This document shows, one piece after another, positions 1 to 6,924 of a stretch of 18,163 nucleotides of DNA. Below the pieces are notes generated by a model. It saw nothing but the letters and a program-made list of their open reading frames with translations. It had not been told where the DNA came from and ran no database searches. This DNA is from Actinobacteria bacterium UBA2541. GTDB lineage: Bacteria > Actinomycetota > Actinomycetes > Nanopelagicales > Nanopelagicaceae. Numbering within the stretch: position 1 is the stretch's first letter; every line of letters begins with the position of its first letter. Both the position numbers and the translations under genes were made by a program. Location of the stretch: the NCBI GenBank assembly GCA_002340925.1, contig DDMR01000038.1, positions 1 to 18,163 of the forward strand. The letters are read 5' to 3'.

Positions 1-249
1 ATGTTATTTGATGAACCAACCTCTGCTCTGGATCCAGAACTGGTAGGTGAAGTTCTGGCGGTAATGCGCGAACTAGCTGAATCAGGAATGACGATGGTTG
101 TTGTTACACACGAAATGAACTTTGCGCGGGAAATAGGAGATCTAAACGTCTTTATGGAAGCGGGAAATATAGTCGCCACTGGTGGGTCAGACTTCTTTGA
201 GAATTGCACAAACCAACGTGCTCAGGAGTTTATTGGATCAGTTCTATGA
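1..249 (+). CDS. Polar amino-acid/opine-type ABC transporter ATP-binding protein (3' end only)
   Basis: This is the C-terminal end of an ABC ATPase of the GlnQ/HisP class, which would power amino-acid uptake at the inner face of the membrane. The Walker B and D-loop region is visible at once (LLFDEPTSALDP), and the H-loop histidine lies in VVVTHEMNFA at about residues 35-44. Walker A and the ABC signature must lie to the left of the window. The ATG at base 1 is an internal methionine inside Walker B, not a real start. The reading frame ends in TGA at 247-249, overlapping the ATGATG start of the permease, so the two are translationally coupled. The family call is secure. The transported substrate cannot be read from this fragment. 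Confidence 0.93.
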   Translation: MLFDEPTSALDPELVGEVLAVMRELAESGMTMVVVTHEMNFAREIGDLNVFMEAGNIVATGGSDFFENCTNQRAQEFIGSVL

Positions 250-1007
250 TGTTCAGAGAAGAAGAGGGCGTTGCGCCAATTAACTTTATGTGGCACCTGG
301 TCTGGGATTTCAAATGGGATCTCTTTAAGGGCCTTCTAACAGCGGTCAACGTTTCGATTGCTGCACTAATTCTTTCCATGGTAATTGGAATGATCTTCGC
401 CTTGGCGCGAATGAGCCGATTTAAAGTCTTCTCAATATTCGCAACTGTTTATGTAAATATCTTTCGTGGTATTCCAGCTCTTGTAAGTGTGATCTGGGTT
501 TACTTTGGTTGGTCACTGCTATTTGGTCATAACTTCACCGTCTATCAAGCCGGCGTGATTGCTTTAACGCTTCTTTACTCCTCTTTCTTCTGTGAAATTT
601 TCCGTTCTGCACTTCAAGCAATCCATAAGGGACAGCGCGAAGCCGGAATGGCGCTCGGGCTTACCCGAGGAAGAATCTTTAGATCAATCATGTTGCCACA
701 AGCAACAAAGATTGCGATTCCAAATATTGGCAGCATGTATATCGGAATGATAAAAGACACCTCTACCTTCGCAATAATAGGCATGGTTGAGGTAGTTCGG
801 GTTACTCAAAATTTGAACTCAACATACTTCCAGCCTTTCGTTCTTTACACCGCAGCAGCCGGACTTTATGTAGTCATCGCTTTCTTAGTTGACTTTATTT
901 TCAGAAATGTAGAGCTCAATTTCTCATATCCGCCGCAAGGCCGAATCGCTAAATTTCTCAGCCGGAAAAAGAAGAAGAGGGTCGAAGGGTTGATGAAATC
1001 AACCTGA
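246..1007 (+). CDS. Amino-acid ABC transporter permease (His/Glu/Gln/Arg/opine family)
   Basis: This is a membrane permease of about 253 residues for a polar amino-acid or opine importer. I place the start at the ATGATG of 246, which overlaps the ATPase stop. The upstream in-frame ATG at 204 would put 14 residues inside the ATPase gene and is unlikely. Hydrophobic spans are obvious (for example LTAVNVSIAALILSMVIGMI and YTAAAGLYVVIAFLVDFIF). The cytoplasmic EAA loop that docks to the ATPase is QREAGMALGLTRGRIFRSI, followed by MLPQA. Length and motifs are normal for the family that also includes the opine permeases OccM/OccQ and NocM. Only one permease gene is visible; this class often has two, so this one either homodimerises or has a partner to the left of the window. 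It is followed by its binding protein. Confidence 0.93.
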   Translation: MMFREEEGVAPINFMWHLVWDFKWDLFKGLLTAVNVSIAALILSMVIGMIFALARMSRFKVFSIFATVYVNIFRGIPALVSVIWVYFGWSLLFGHNFTVYQAGVIALTLLYSSFFCEIFRSALQAIHKGQREAGMALGLTRGRIFRSIMLPQATKIAIPNIGSMYIGMIKDTSTFAIIGMVEVVRVTQNLNSTYFQPFVLYTAAAGLYVVIAFLVDFIFRNVELNFSYPPQGRIAKFLSRKKKKRVEGLMKST

Positions 1008-1036
1008 TGATCTTCAATTTCCGGAGGAGAAAGCCC

Positions 1037-1046
1037 GGGACGTCCC
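1037..1046. repeat. 10-bp perfect palindrome in the permease/binding-protein gap
   Basis: GGGACGTCCC is self-complementary. It sits in the roughly 60-base gap between the permease and the binding-protein gene, 22 bases before the chosen ATG. An isolated GGAGGAG lies at 1023-1029, too far from any start to act as its ribosome binding site. The palindrome could be an operator or a small hairpin, or it could be chance. Confidence 0.3.
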
Positions 1047-1054
1047 AAACAAAT

Positions 1055-1060
1055 GAAAGG
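1055..1060 (+). promoter_or_regulatory. Ribosome binding site that fixes the binding-protein start at 1068
   Basis: GAAAGG ends 7 bases before the ATG at 1068. The upstream in-frame ATG at 1053 has no such site and overlaps this motif, so 1068 is preferred. That choice also gives a clean signal peptide starting MRKK. Confidence 0.6.
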
Positions 1061-1067
1061 TAATCAA

Positions 1068-1892
1068 ATGCGCAAAAAGATTAGCTTGGCTGCAATAGCT
1101 GCACTTGTTGCATCCACAGTAATTTTTGCTGGAGCGAATACTTCAGCAAATGCCGATACGAAGAACCGACTGAATCTGGTAAAGCCAGGCTCATTAGTAG
1201 TTGGAATGACTCTGCAATTCAAACCACAGATGTATCTAGATGAGGCTGGAAAGCCAGCTGGATACGATGTTGAATTGGTAAAGCGCCTAGCTAAGGCTCT
1301 TCGTCTAAAGCTTGAAATCAAGAACATGGACTTTGCTGGCCTAATTCCTGGCCTAGTTTCAAAGCAATTTGACTTGGTATCAGTTGGATTAACAAAGAAT
1401 CCAGATCGCGAAAAGTCAATTCAATTCGTCCGTGAATACATGCCTTACACAACAGTATTGGCTGCACGCACAGGTGATTCAACCGGCAACACCAAAGCCG
1501 TTTGGAACGTTGCTGGCAAAAAGGTAACTGCGCTGCAAGGTGCTGCTGCTTCTCGCATTGTAAAAGCAGATTTCCCTAACACAACTCTTGTTGAGTTCCC
1601 ACAACAAAATGATGCATTCCTAGAAGTAGTTTCTAAGCGTGCTGATGCAATTGTGGTTGAAGAGAATCTTCTAAACCAATTCAATAAGACCAACCCTGGT
1701 CAACTAAAGAAGGTTGCACTTCCTGCATCACTTAGCCAAGCTTTCGGTCAATGGACAGTCCAACTTGGCAACAATGCACTAGATGCGAAGTTGACTCGTT
1801 GGCTATGTTCAAACCAAGAGGGTGGATATTTGGCAAAAGTCTTTAAGAAGACAATGGGTTACACCCAGCCAGCTCTTCCTGAGTGCGAATAA
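1068..1892 (+). CDS. Secreted amino-acid/opine-type ABC substrate-binding protein (SBP family 3)
   Basis: This is an extracytoplasmic receptor of the SBP_bac_3 family, 274 residues. A Sec signal peptide has a basic start (MRKK), a hydrophobic core and a probable cleavage after SANA at residue 29. No lipobox cysteine follows, so it is not a typical lipoprotein. Family features are visible, such as GMTLQFKPQMYLDEAGKPAG and GYDVELVKRLAKAL, DFAGLIPGLVSKQFDLVSVGLT and the ligand-contacting pattern around KNPDREKSI. The only two cysteines in the protein are C247 and C273, both near the C-terminus, consistent with a disulfide formed outside the cell. It belongs with the ATPase and permease just upstream. 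The substrate is unknown; the neighbouring oxidase suggests an amino acid, an imino acid such as hydroxyproline, or an opine. Confidence 0.92.
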   Translation: MRKKISLAAIAALVASTVIFAGANTSANADTKNRLNLVKPGSLVVGMTLQFKPQMYLDEAGKPAGYDVELVKRLAKALRLKLEIKNMDFAGLIPGLVSKQFDLVSVGLTKNPDREKSIQFVREYMPYTTVLAARTGDSTGNTKAVWNVAGKKVTALQGAAASRIVKADFPNTTLVEFPQQNDAFLEVVSKRADAIVVEENLLNQFNKTNPGQLKKVALPASLSQAFGQWTVQLGNNALDAKLTRWLCSNQEGGYLAKVFKKTMGYTQPALPECE

Positions 1893-1908
1893 TCTAAATA
1901 GCTAGGAG

Positions 1909-1934
1909 ATCTCGAAGTCAGATGACTTCGAGAT
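1909..1934 (+). terminator. Hairpin 1 after the amino-acid transporter operon
   Basis: ATCTCGAAGTC and GACTTCGAGAT form a perfect 11-bp stem with a 4-base loop (AGAT) starting 17 bases after the stop codon. Only TTT follows, so alone it is a poor intrinsic terminator. It may act with hairpin 2 or protect the 3' end of the binding-protein mRNA. Confidence 0.65.
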
Positions 1935-1947
1935 TTGCAAGGAACTC

Positions 1948-1978
1948 GAACTGGCAACCTGAATAAGGTTGCCAGTTC
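1948..1978 (+). terminator. Hairpin 2, probable intrinsic terminator
   Basis: GAACTGGCAACC and GGTTGCCAGTTC form a perfect 12-bp stem around a 7-base loop, followed by a T-rich TCTCTTAATT. This is the better terminator of the pair. It separates the transporter operon from the dehydrogenase operon that starts at 2029. Confidence 0.75.
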
Positions 1979-2012
1979 TCTTAATTAGGGCACGAAAAAT
2001 TGTGAAATAAGT

Positions 2013-2019
2013 GGAAGGA
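2013..2019 (+). promoter_or_regulatory. Ribosome binding site deciding the start of the alpha subunit
   Basis: GGAAGGA lies 9 bases before the ATG at 2029. The alternative GTG at 2011 overlaps this motif and has no site of its own, so 2029 is the more likely start. Confidence 0.6.
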
Positions 2020-2028
2020 TTGCAACTG

Positions 2029-3462
2029 ATGAAAGCCTTCGACTTGGTAATTATTGGCGGTGGTCCCGCCGGAATCGCGGCCGCAGCCACTGCTGCCAGC
2101 CATGGACTCAAAGTTGCGCTTATTGATGAGCGTCCAACACTTGGTGGCCAGATTTATAAGCGAGTAGGGCCTGGCTTTACGGTAAAGAAGGCCAGCGAAG
2201 TCGGAAAAGATTATTATCTCGGTGAGAAGTTAATTGCAGAACTAGATAATTTAAAAGTTGATATTTATTTTGAGACCTTGGTAGCCACAATTGAACAATC
2301 TGAAGTAGTCGTTATACAGAACGGCAAAAGCGCAGAGCGCTTGTCCTTTAGAAAATTATTGATTTCGCCAGGTGCTTATGATCGTCCGGTTGTCTTTCCC
2401 GGATGGACACTTCCAGGTGTCATAACTGCAGGCGCCGCGCAATCGCTAGTCAAAACCCAACGAGTTGCACCTGGCTCTCGAATATTTTTTGCAGGAAGCG
2501 GACCGTTGGCTCTTGCCTTTCCAGCGCAATTGAGCGGTTATGGCGCAAACATTGTGGGAATAATCGAGGCCGCGCCTCGCCCTGGAATTCTAAAATCAAT
2601 CCAAATTGCGCTCTCGGTTCTTGGTAATTTTGATCTTCTGCGTGATGCTGCAAAGTATCAACTTCACTTAATTTCTAATCGGATTCCGATGCATTACCGA
2701 AGAATTATTGTCCGTGCGAATGGTAAGAATAGAGTTGAGTCAGTTACTCATGCCCGGGTTGATAAGAATTGGCAAGTGATCCCAGGCACCGAAAAGACTG
2801 TTGAAGTAGATGCGCTCTGCATTGGTTATGGCTTCTTTCCATCTGTTGAACTTTTCCGCTTGCTTGGATGCGAATTAGGATATGAAGAGAGCCGTGGTGG
2901 CACTGTAGTTAAATTAAATGAGTGGGGCGCGACCTCCGTAGCCAATGTATTTGGAGCAGGCGATGGAACTGGAATATCAGGTTCATATGTGGCGATTGCT
3001 CGAGGCCGTCTGGCTGCACTAAAGATCGCGGCAGAACTTGGGAAAATTTCTGAAAGCTCACTATCCAAGTTAGCAGCAGGCTTTAGAAAAACACTCAATC
3101 GCAGAGTCAAGTTTCAGAGCGCAATTAACCGCGCCTATGAAATCAAGAGTGGTATTTATGATCTTGCAGATGATGAGACCATAATTTGTAGATGTGAATC
3201 AGTGAAGTTAGAGAGCATTCTTCCATCTCTAGAATCCACAATTGATCCCTCGGTGGTTAAGGCTTACACAAGATGCGGAATGGGGCTCTGCCAGGGTCGT
3301 AACTGTCAACGCCAAATTTCTGCTCTGATTGCCAAGAAGCAGAACATCCCGATATCTGAAATCACACAAGCTACGCCGAGATTCCCAACAAAACCAATCA
3401 AGCTCGGGCAGATTGCTGATGCATCAATTCGTGATGAGAAATACTTTGTAGATGCTGAATAG
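2029..3462 (+). CDS. FAD/[2Fe-2S] oxidoreductase, alpha subunit of an opine oxidase / HCN synthase / D-hydroxyproline dehydrogenase-type complex
   Basis: This is a pyridine-nucleotide-disulfide-type flavoprotein, 477 residues, of the HcnB/OoxA family. The FAD dinucleotide fold opens the protein (VIIGGGPAG, residues 7-15). A second nucleotide-binding region lies near FFAGSGPLALAF. The C-terminal end is a BFD-like iron-sulfur domain with cysteines at 387, 389, 416, 421 and 426 (CRC ... RCGMGLCQGRNC); the first four fit the CxC and Cx4C spacing that binds [2Fe-2S]. In characterised relatives this subunit works with a DAO-type beta subunit and a small [2Fe-2S] gamma subunit to oxidise a secondary or D-amino compound to an imine. 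Here beta overlaps its stop by 11 bases and gamma is at 6574-6888. The substrate is inferred only from context. Confidence 0.88.
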   Translation: MKAFDLVIIGGGPAGIAAAATAASHGLKVALIDERPTLGGQIYKRVGPGFTVKKASEVGKDYYLGEKLIAELDNLKVDIYFETLVATIEQSEVVVIQNGKSAERLSFRKLLISPGAYDRPVVFPGWTLPGVITAGAAQSLVKTQRVAPGSRIFFAGSGPLALAFPAQLSGYGANIVGIIEAAPRPGILKSIQIALSVLGNFDLLRDAAKYQLHLISNRIPMHYRRIIVRANGKNRVESVTHARVDKNWQVIPGTEKTVEVDALCIGYGFFPSVELFRLLGCELGYEESRGGTVVKLNEWGATSVANVFGAGDGTGISGSYVAIARGRLAALKIAAELGKISESSLSKLAAGFRKTLNRRVKFQSAINRAYEIKSGIYDLADDETIICRCESVKLESILPSLESTIDPSVVKAYTRCGMGLCQGRNCQRQISALIAKKQNIPISEITQATPRFPTKPIKLGQIADASIRDEKYFVDAE

Positions 3463-4663
3463 TGATTTCCTAGCTGGGTACCTCAGTCAGAGTGAGAATT
3501 TTGAAGAGCTGCCAAAACAGAGTGATGTAGTCATTATTGGTGGCGGACTCTTGGGCACTGCACTCTCCTATTACTTGGCAACTGCTGGTGTCGAAGTGAC
3601 ACTACTTGAGCGAAATGATTTAAATCGCGAGGCATCCGGAACTAATGCCGGAAGTTTCCACTTTCAAATTGCGCTTCATCAGCTAACCGAGAATATGACT
3701 GCGGCTGACGACAAGCGTTTAGCTGATGAAACTAAGTTGATGTTAGATGCCGCAAAATTGTGGGATGAGATTGAGAAAGAACTAGATGCTGATCTTGGCG
3801 TTCATTTCACTGGCGGATTTATGGTCGCTGAAACTCAGGAAGAATTTCAAGTGCTGCGTGATAAACAGCGAATCGAGAACGTTGCCGGCCTTGAGACCCA
3901 TGTTTTAACTGGAAATGAAATGCGAGAGTTCGCACCATATCTGGCCCCAGACTTATCTGGAATCGCATTCTGTCCAAGAGAGGGGCATGCCAATCCACTT
4001 CTGGTTGGACCAACTTATGCATATCGAGCACACGAACTCGGTGCCAAAATTCGCACCAACTGTGAAGTTATTCAGATTGAACAGATAACTGGAATTTCTG
4101 GCTATCGATTTAAAATCCACACCAGTCGTGGAACCATACTTTGTAATCGTGTTGTTAATGCAAGTGGCGCCTGGACAGCTGAATTATCTTCGCAATTAGG
4201 TCTCAACTTGCCAATGGCGCTAAGTGGTCTGCATGTAAATGTCACTGAACCACGCGAGTTTTTCCTACATTCAATGGTCCAACATATTGGGCGCCGCTTA
4301 ACCCTAAAACAGACTGCAAACAATACTTTTATTATTGGTGGTGGCTGGCCCTCTCGTGCCGAGAAATTTCCGCTGCGCTATTCGAACATTTGGGAAAGTG
4401 CGGCAGGTAATGCGGCTGTTGCGGTGCGAGTTCTCCCAATGTTGAAGGATGTGCAACTTGTTCGAGTCTGGTCTGGAGTCTGGGCATATACCAACGACTT
4501 TAAACCGATACTTGGCGAATCTGAAAAGATTCCTGGTTACCATATTGCAATGGTGCCAACTGGTTTTACACTTGGACCCATGGTCTCCAAAATGCTTGCT
4601 GAATATATGACGCAACCAGGAACACAGAACCTGCTTCCAAAAGAATTCCACGTTGATCGCTAA
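3452..4663 (+). CDS. FAD-dependent amino-acid oxidoreductase (DAO family), beta subunit 1
   Basis: This is a DAO-fold flavoprotein of 403 residues, of the HcnC/OoxB kind, likely the substrate-oxidising subunit. The FAD-binding Rossmann motif is at residues 26-35 (DVVIIGGGLLG), ending in the ribose-binding acid of LLERNDL. It is followed by the flavin-contact motif REASGTNAGS and later by LTLKQTANNTFIIGGGWPSR. The C-terminal DAO signature is MVPTGFTLGP. The start ATG lies inside the end of the alpha gene (11-base overlap) with only a weak ribosome binding site, which suggests coupled translation and a defined alpha:beta ratio. About 24 residues precede the FAD motif, longer than in its paralogue. 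That paralogue at 8020-9180 shares many long motifs with it. Substrate is unknown: a D-amino acid, D-hydroxyproline or an opine are the family precedents. Confidence 0.88.
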   Translation: MLNSDFLAGYLSQSENFEELPKQSDVVIIGGGLLGTALSYYLATAGVEVTLLERNDLNREASGTNAGSFHFQIALHQLTENMTAADDKRLADETKLMLDAAKLWDEIEKELDADLGVHFTGGFMVAETQEEFQVLRDKQRIENVAGLETHVLTGNEMREFAPYLAPDLSGIAFCPREGHANPLLVGPTYAYRAHELGAKIRTNCEVIQIEQITGISGYRFKIHTSRGTILCNRVVNASGAWTAELSSQLGLNLPMALSGLHVNVTEPREFFLHSMVQHIGRRLTLKQTANNTFIIGGGWPSRAEKFPLRYSNIWESAAGNAAVAVRVLPMLKDVQLVRVWSGVWAYTNDFKPILGESEKIPGYHIAMVPTGFTLGPMVSKMLAEYMTQPGTQNLLPKEFHVDR

Positions 4664-4688
4664 CTGAAAAAATAGGAGCAAATAAAAA

Positions 4689-5624
4689 ATGGATAGAAAT
4701 TCCATCGATTGGAAGGGTTACTGGCCCGCAAGCCCAACCCCCTTTAAAGAGAATGGCGATCTAGATCTAGAGACTTTTGGGAAGCTAATTGATTGGTATC
4801 TTGATTGTGGAATGCACGGAATTTTTATAAATGGAACAACTGGTGAATGGTTCTCGCAAACAATTGATGAGCGAAAAGAGCTAATTGAATTCGTTCTAGA
4901 TCGAGTAGCTAATCGGATTCCGGTAGTCGTTGGTATTACAACATTTACGGCTCGGGACTCGATTCCATTAGGCGTGCATGCAATGGCTGCTGGCGCCGCT
5001 GGTGTTTGCTCATCTGCCCCGGCATATGCCAAGACTCTTCCAGATGAGACTGTTGCTTACTTCTCGCAGCTTTCATCTGGCATCCAAGGTCCAATAATGA
5101 TTTACAACTGGCCGCACGGAACCAACATTGAAATTGAAGGTGATTTAGCCGAGCGGTTGGCTGATGTTGAGAACATTGTCGCAATCAAAGACAGCACTGC
5201 AAATGGTGATCAATTTAGAGATACCGCTCGCCGCGCAAATGACCGGGTTCGTATTTATGGAAACTTTATGGTTCCGGAAAACTTAAAATTTATGCAGCAA
5301 TATGGTGGCGATGGAACCATTGGTGGCGGAAGTATTTATGGAAAAGCTGATCCACTGTTCTGGGAAAATTACTGGAGCGGAAACATTGAGGCTGCGCATA
5401 AGCATGCAGCAGCAAATGAAATTCTTCTCGGAAAACTTTGGCAACCTGGTGGTTGGCGTGGAATTTATGGCTCATACCAGAGTCAATTAAAAGCAATCAT
5501 GAAGATTATGGATCTACCTGGCGGAAGTGTCAGAGCGCCACGTCTGCCACTTACAGACCCAGCTAGTCTGGCAAAAATCAGAGCTGCTTTAGTCGAATGC
5601 AATATCCCAGTTGGAAAGGAATAG
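4689..5624 (+). CDS. DapA/NAL-superfamily Schiff-base lyase 1 (not a true DHDPS)
   Basis: This is a TIM-barrel class I aldolase/dehydratase, 311 residues. Family residues are in place: GTTGE with T50/T51, the catalytic tyrosine Y139 in IYNWP, and the Schiff-base lysine K167 in AIKDS. The substrate-carboxylate arginine of dihydrodipicolinate synthase (R138 in E. coli YNVPSRTG) is replaced by G144 (YNWPHGTN), so lysine biosynthesis is unlikely. Family members act on pyruvate-like or 2-keto acids; one known use next to this type of dehydrogenase is deamination of pyrroline-4-hydroxy-2-carboxylate in hydroxyproline breakdown. AGGAG at 4674-4678 is its ribosome binding site. It sits 25 bases after beta 1 and its stop lies 4 bases before the VOC start, so all four genes form one operon. 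Confidence 0.85.
   Translation: MDRNSIDWKGYWPASPTPFKENGDLDLETFGKLIDWYLDCGMHGIFINGTTGEWFSQTIDERKELIEFVLDRVANRIPVVVGITTFTARDSIPLGVHAMAAGAAGVCSSAPAYAKTLPDETVAYFSQLSSGIQGPIMIYNWPHGTNIEIEGDLAERLADVENIVAIKDSTANGDQFRDTARRANDRVRIYGNFMVPENLKFMQQYGGDGTIGGGSIYGKADPLFWENYWSGNIEAAHKHAAANEILLGKLWQPGGWRGIYGSYQSQLKAIMKIMDLPGGSVRAPRLPLTDPASLAKIRAALVECNIPVGKE
5613..5620 (+). promoter_or_regulatory. Ribosome binding site that fixes the VOC start at GTG 5629
   Basis: GGAAAGGA, inside the last codons of the upstream lyase gene, lies 8 bases before GTG at 5629. An earlier in-frame TTG at 5611 would overlap this site and adds residues not resembling the VOC fold start. Confidence 0.6.
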
Positions 5625-5628
5625 TTCG

Positions 5629-6573
5629 GTGCAAAATTTTCGCGGAGTAGATCATGCAGGTATTGGTGTTGCCAATATGGATGAGGCGCTGGTTTTCTGG
5701 GGCGATAAGTTAGGTTTCACCGAGCTTTACTTTGATTACACCGGACCAGTTCCTGGCCTTGAAGAAATTTGCAAGAAGAAAGATGTTAAGGCTCGCATTG
5801 TCATGCTTGGTAACCGTTACTCAACTCGACTTGGACCAGGAAAAGTTAAATTGGTTCAACGTTTAGATGGCAATGGTGCACCTGCATATCCAGCTGGAAT
5901 TGGTTATGGCGAAGTTGGTTTAGCTGAAGTCTGCTTACACACCCTGCATACCGAGAAAATTTTCCGCCACTTAGTCGATGATTTGGGTATCAAATCCTTA
6001 ATGGAGCCACTAAGTGCAAGCGTCGGCGAACATGGAATTGATTTAGATATTGCTTATGTTGCAGACCCTTGGATGGGCAAGGTTGAATTAATTGATTGGA
6101 AGGGGCTTTGGACTTCCCGTCCTGCCGCTCCCCGCATCGAAGGCGTAAACCACGTGGCATTTGGTGTTCATGATATGAAGGTAACAACTGATTTCTACAA
6201 GCAACTTGGATTTATTGATCAAATCTTTGAATCAAAAGAATTTTTCGATCCGATGGCACCTTGGTATCAGGTGGGACGCCCACTTCCAGGACATCACATG
6301 ACGCTCTGGCTCTCTGGTGAAGGTGCAGGAATCGAGCCAGTTCGCCTTACTCCGCTCTGGGAAGATTGCCGTGGCGAATGGGGCCATGTCGGTCCGATGG
6401 ACTTCGGTATCGGCGTTCAGAATATAAAAAAGGCTGTTGCCACTCTTAAAGAACTAGGTATTGAAACACATAGCGATATTCAAGTATTAGATGTTGGAAA
6501 TACGGAATTCAAATATGTTTACTTCAAAGATCCAGATGATCAATATGTATCGCTCGTTGAAAGTAATTACTAA
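5629..6573 (+). CDS. Double-domain VOC-family metalloenzyme (dioxygenase/glyoxalase/epimerase-like)
   Basis: This is a vicinal-oxygen-chelate protein of 314 residues with two tandem VOC domains. Domain 1 starts at FRGVDHAGIGV and domain 2 at IEGVNHVAFGV. Domain 1 has a plausible metal triad H9, H104 and E153 (VDHAG, EVCLH, GKVEL), with spacing similar to methylmalonyl-CoA epimerase-type sites. Domain 2 has H175 and E311 (VNHVA, YVSLVE) but an aspartate, D258, where a second histidine is expected (GPMDFGIGV). Start codon is GTG. It is the last gene of the dehydrogenase-lyase operon. VOC proteins include extradiol dioxygenases, HPPD, glyoxalases and epimerases, and I cannot tell which reaction this one does. 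The context hints at chemistry on a 2-keto acid or enol product. Its stop codon directly abuts the stop codon of the gamma-subunit gene on the other strand. Confidence 0.8.
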   Translation: MQNFRGVDHAGIGVANMDEALVFWGDKLGFTELYFDYTGPVPGLEEICKKKDVKARIVMLGNRYSTRLGPGKVKLVQRLDGNGAPAYPAGIGYGEVGLAEVCLHTLHTEKIFRHLVDDLGIKSLMEPLSASVGEHGIDLDIAYVADPWMGKVELIDWKGLWTSRPAAPRIEGVNHVAFGVHDMKVTTDFYKQLGFIDQIFESKEFFDPMAPWYQVGRPLPGHHMTLWLSGEGAGIEPVRLTPLWEDCRGEWGHVGPMDFGIGVQNIKKAVATLKELGIETHSDIQVLDVGNTEFKYVYFKDPDDQYVSLVESNY

Positions 6574-6583
6574 TTAATTACTT
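6561..6583. terminator. Dyad covering both stop codons of the convergent VOC and gamma genes
   Basis: AAGTAATTA and TAATTACTT form a perfect 9-bp AT-rich stem with a 5-base loop. The dyad includes the TAA of the plus-strand VOC gene (6571-6573) and the TAA of the minus-strand gene (6574-6576). As there is no intergenic space, this is the only candidate bidirectional terminator for the two genes. Low GC makes it weak. Confidence 0.45.
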
Positions 6584-6888
6584 GCTTTCAACCCATCTTG
6601 AGTTCTGATATCCATACCTTCTATTACCCAAGTCATGCAGGCCCTAGTGTTCGGCTTGCCATCGACAACAACTAAACAGTCGAAACAAACTCCCATTCCA
6701 CAGAAAACACCTCTCGACTCTCCCACTACGGTTGTTCGCATTGCGACAATTTCTTCAGAGAGCAGAGCAGTGGCGACGCTTTCACCGAGATATGCAGTGA
6801 CAGGCTTGCCATTTATGTCAATTGTTACAGCCGCACCACGTTCGATATTTCCATCGAGTGGAATCCGGCCTGAAGTATTTTTATTCAC
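6574..6888 (-). CDS. Small [2Fe-2S] ferredoxin-like protein, gamma subunit of the amino-acid dehydrogenase complex
   Basis: This is a Fer2_4-type ferredoxin domain of 104 residues, as in HcnA, the N-terminal region of sarcosine oxidase alpha, and the small subunit of heterotrimeric D-hydroxyproline dehydrogenases. The iron-sulfur ligands are clear: C63, C68, C71 and C84 in GVFCGMGVCFDC ... NTRAC, the plant-type Cx4Cx2C...C arrangement. The stretch RGVFCGMGVCFDCLVVVDGKP is very typical. The start is GTG, with no clear ribosome binding site. It is the only gamma gene in the window, on the opposite strand to alpha and beta 1 and downstream of their operon, so expression is not simply coupled. 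It shares a 36-base divergent region with the OYE gene. Confidence 0.9.
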   Translation of the reverse strand: MNKNTSGRIPLDGNIERGAAVTIDINGKPVTAYLGESVATALLSEEIVAMRTTVVGESRGVFCGMGVCFDCLVVVDGKPNTRACMTWVIEGMDIRTQDGLKASN

Positions 6889-6924
6889 ACTGCTAGTCTG
6901 CCAACTTAAGATAGAATTTTCAAT
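6889..6924. promoter_or_regulatory. Divergent promoter region between gamma and OYE genes
   Basis: Only 36 bases separate the two divergent start codons. On the plus strand TAGAAT at 6912-6917 matches a -10 box and ends 7 bases before the OYE ATG at 6925, which has no Shine-Dalgarno sequence, so a leaderless OYE transcript is plausible. I see no clear -35, and no confident -10 for the minus strand. Confidence 0.4.

Noticed and set aside
204..245. Earlier permease start at ATG 204
   Set aside because: It would overlap the ATPase gene by 46 bases and add 14 residues unlike the family; the ATGATG at 246 overlapping the stop is the usual arrangement.
1021..1052. Guanidine-type or other riboswitch in the leader of the receptor gene
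   Set aside because: GGG-ACGT-CCC could form a tiny hairpin, but only one is present, the stem is 3 bp and the flanks do not match a riboswitch I know.
3452..3470. Possible frameshift between alpha and beta 1
   Set aside because: The 11-base overlap is a normal coupled junction: alpha ends after a complete BFD domain and beta 1 begins just ahead of a complete FAD motif.
4304..4705. 133-codon open frame on the minus strand
   Set aside because: It lies wholly opposite the DAO beta 1 gene and the start of lyase 1, has no recognisable domain, and has a cysteine/histidine-rich composition typical of antisense translation.
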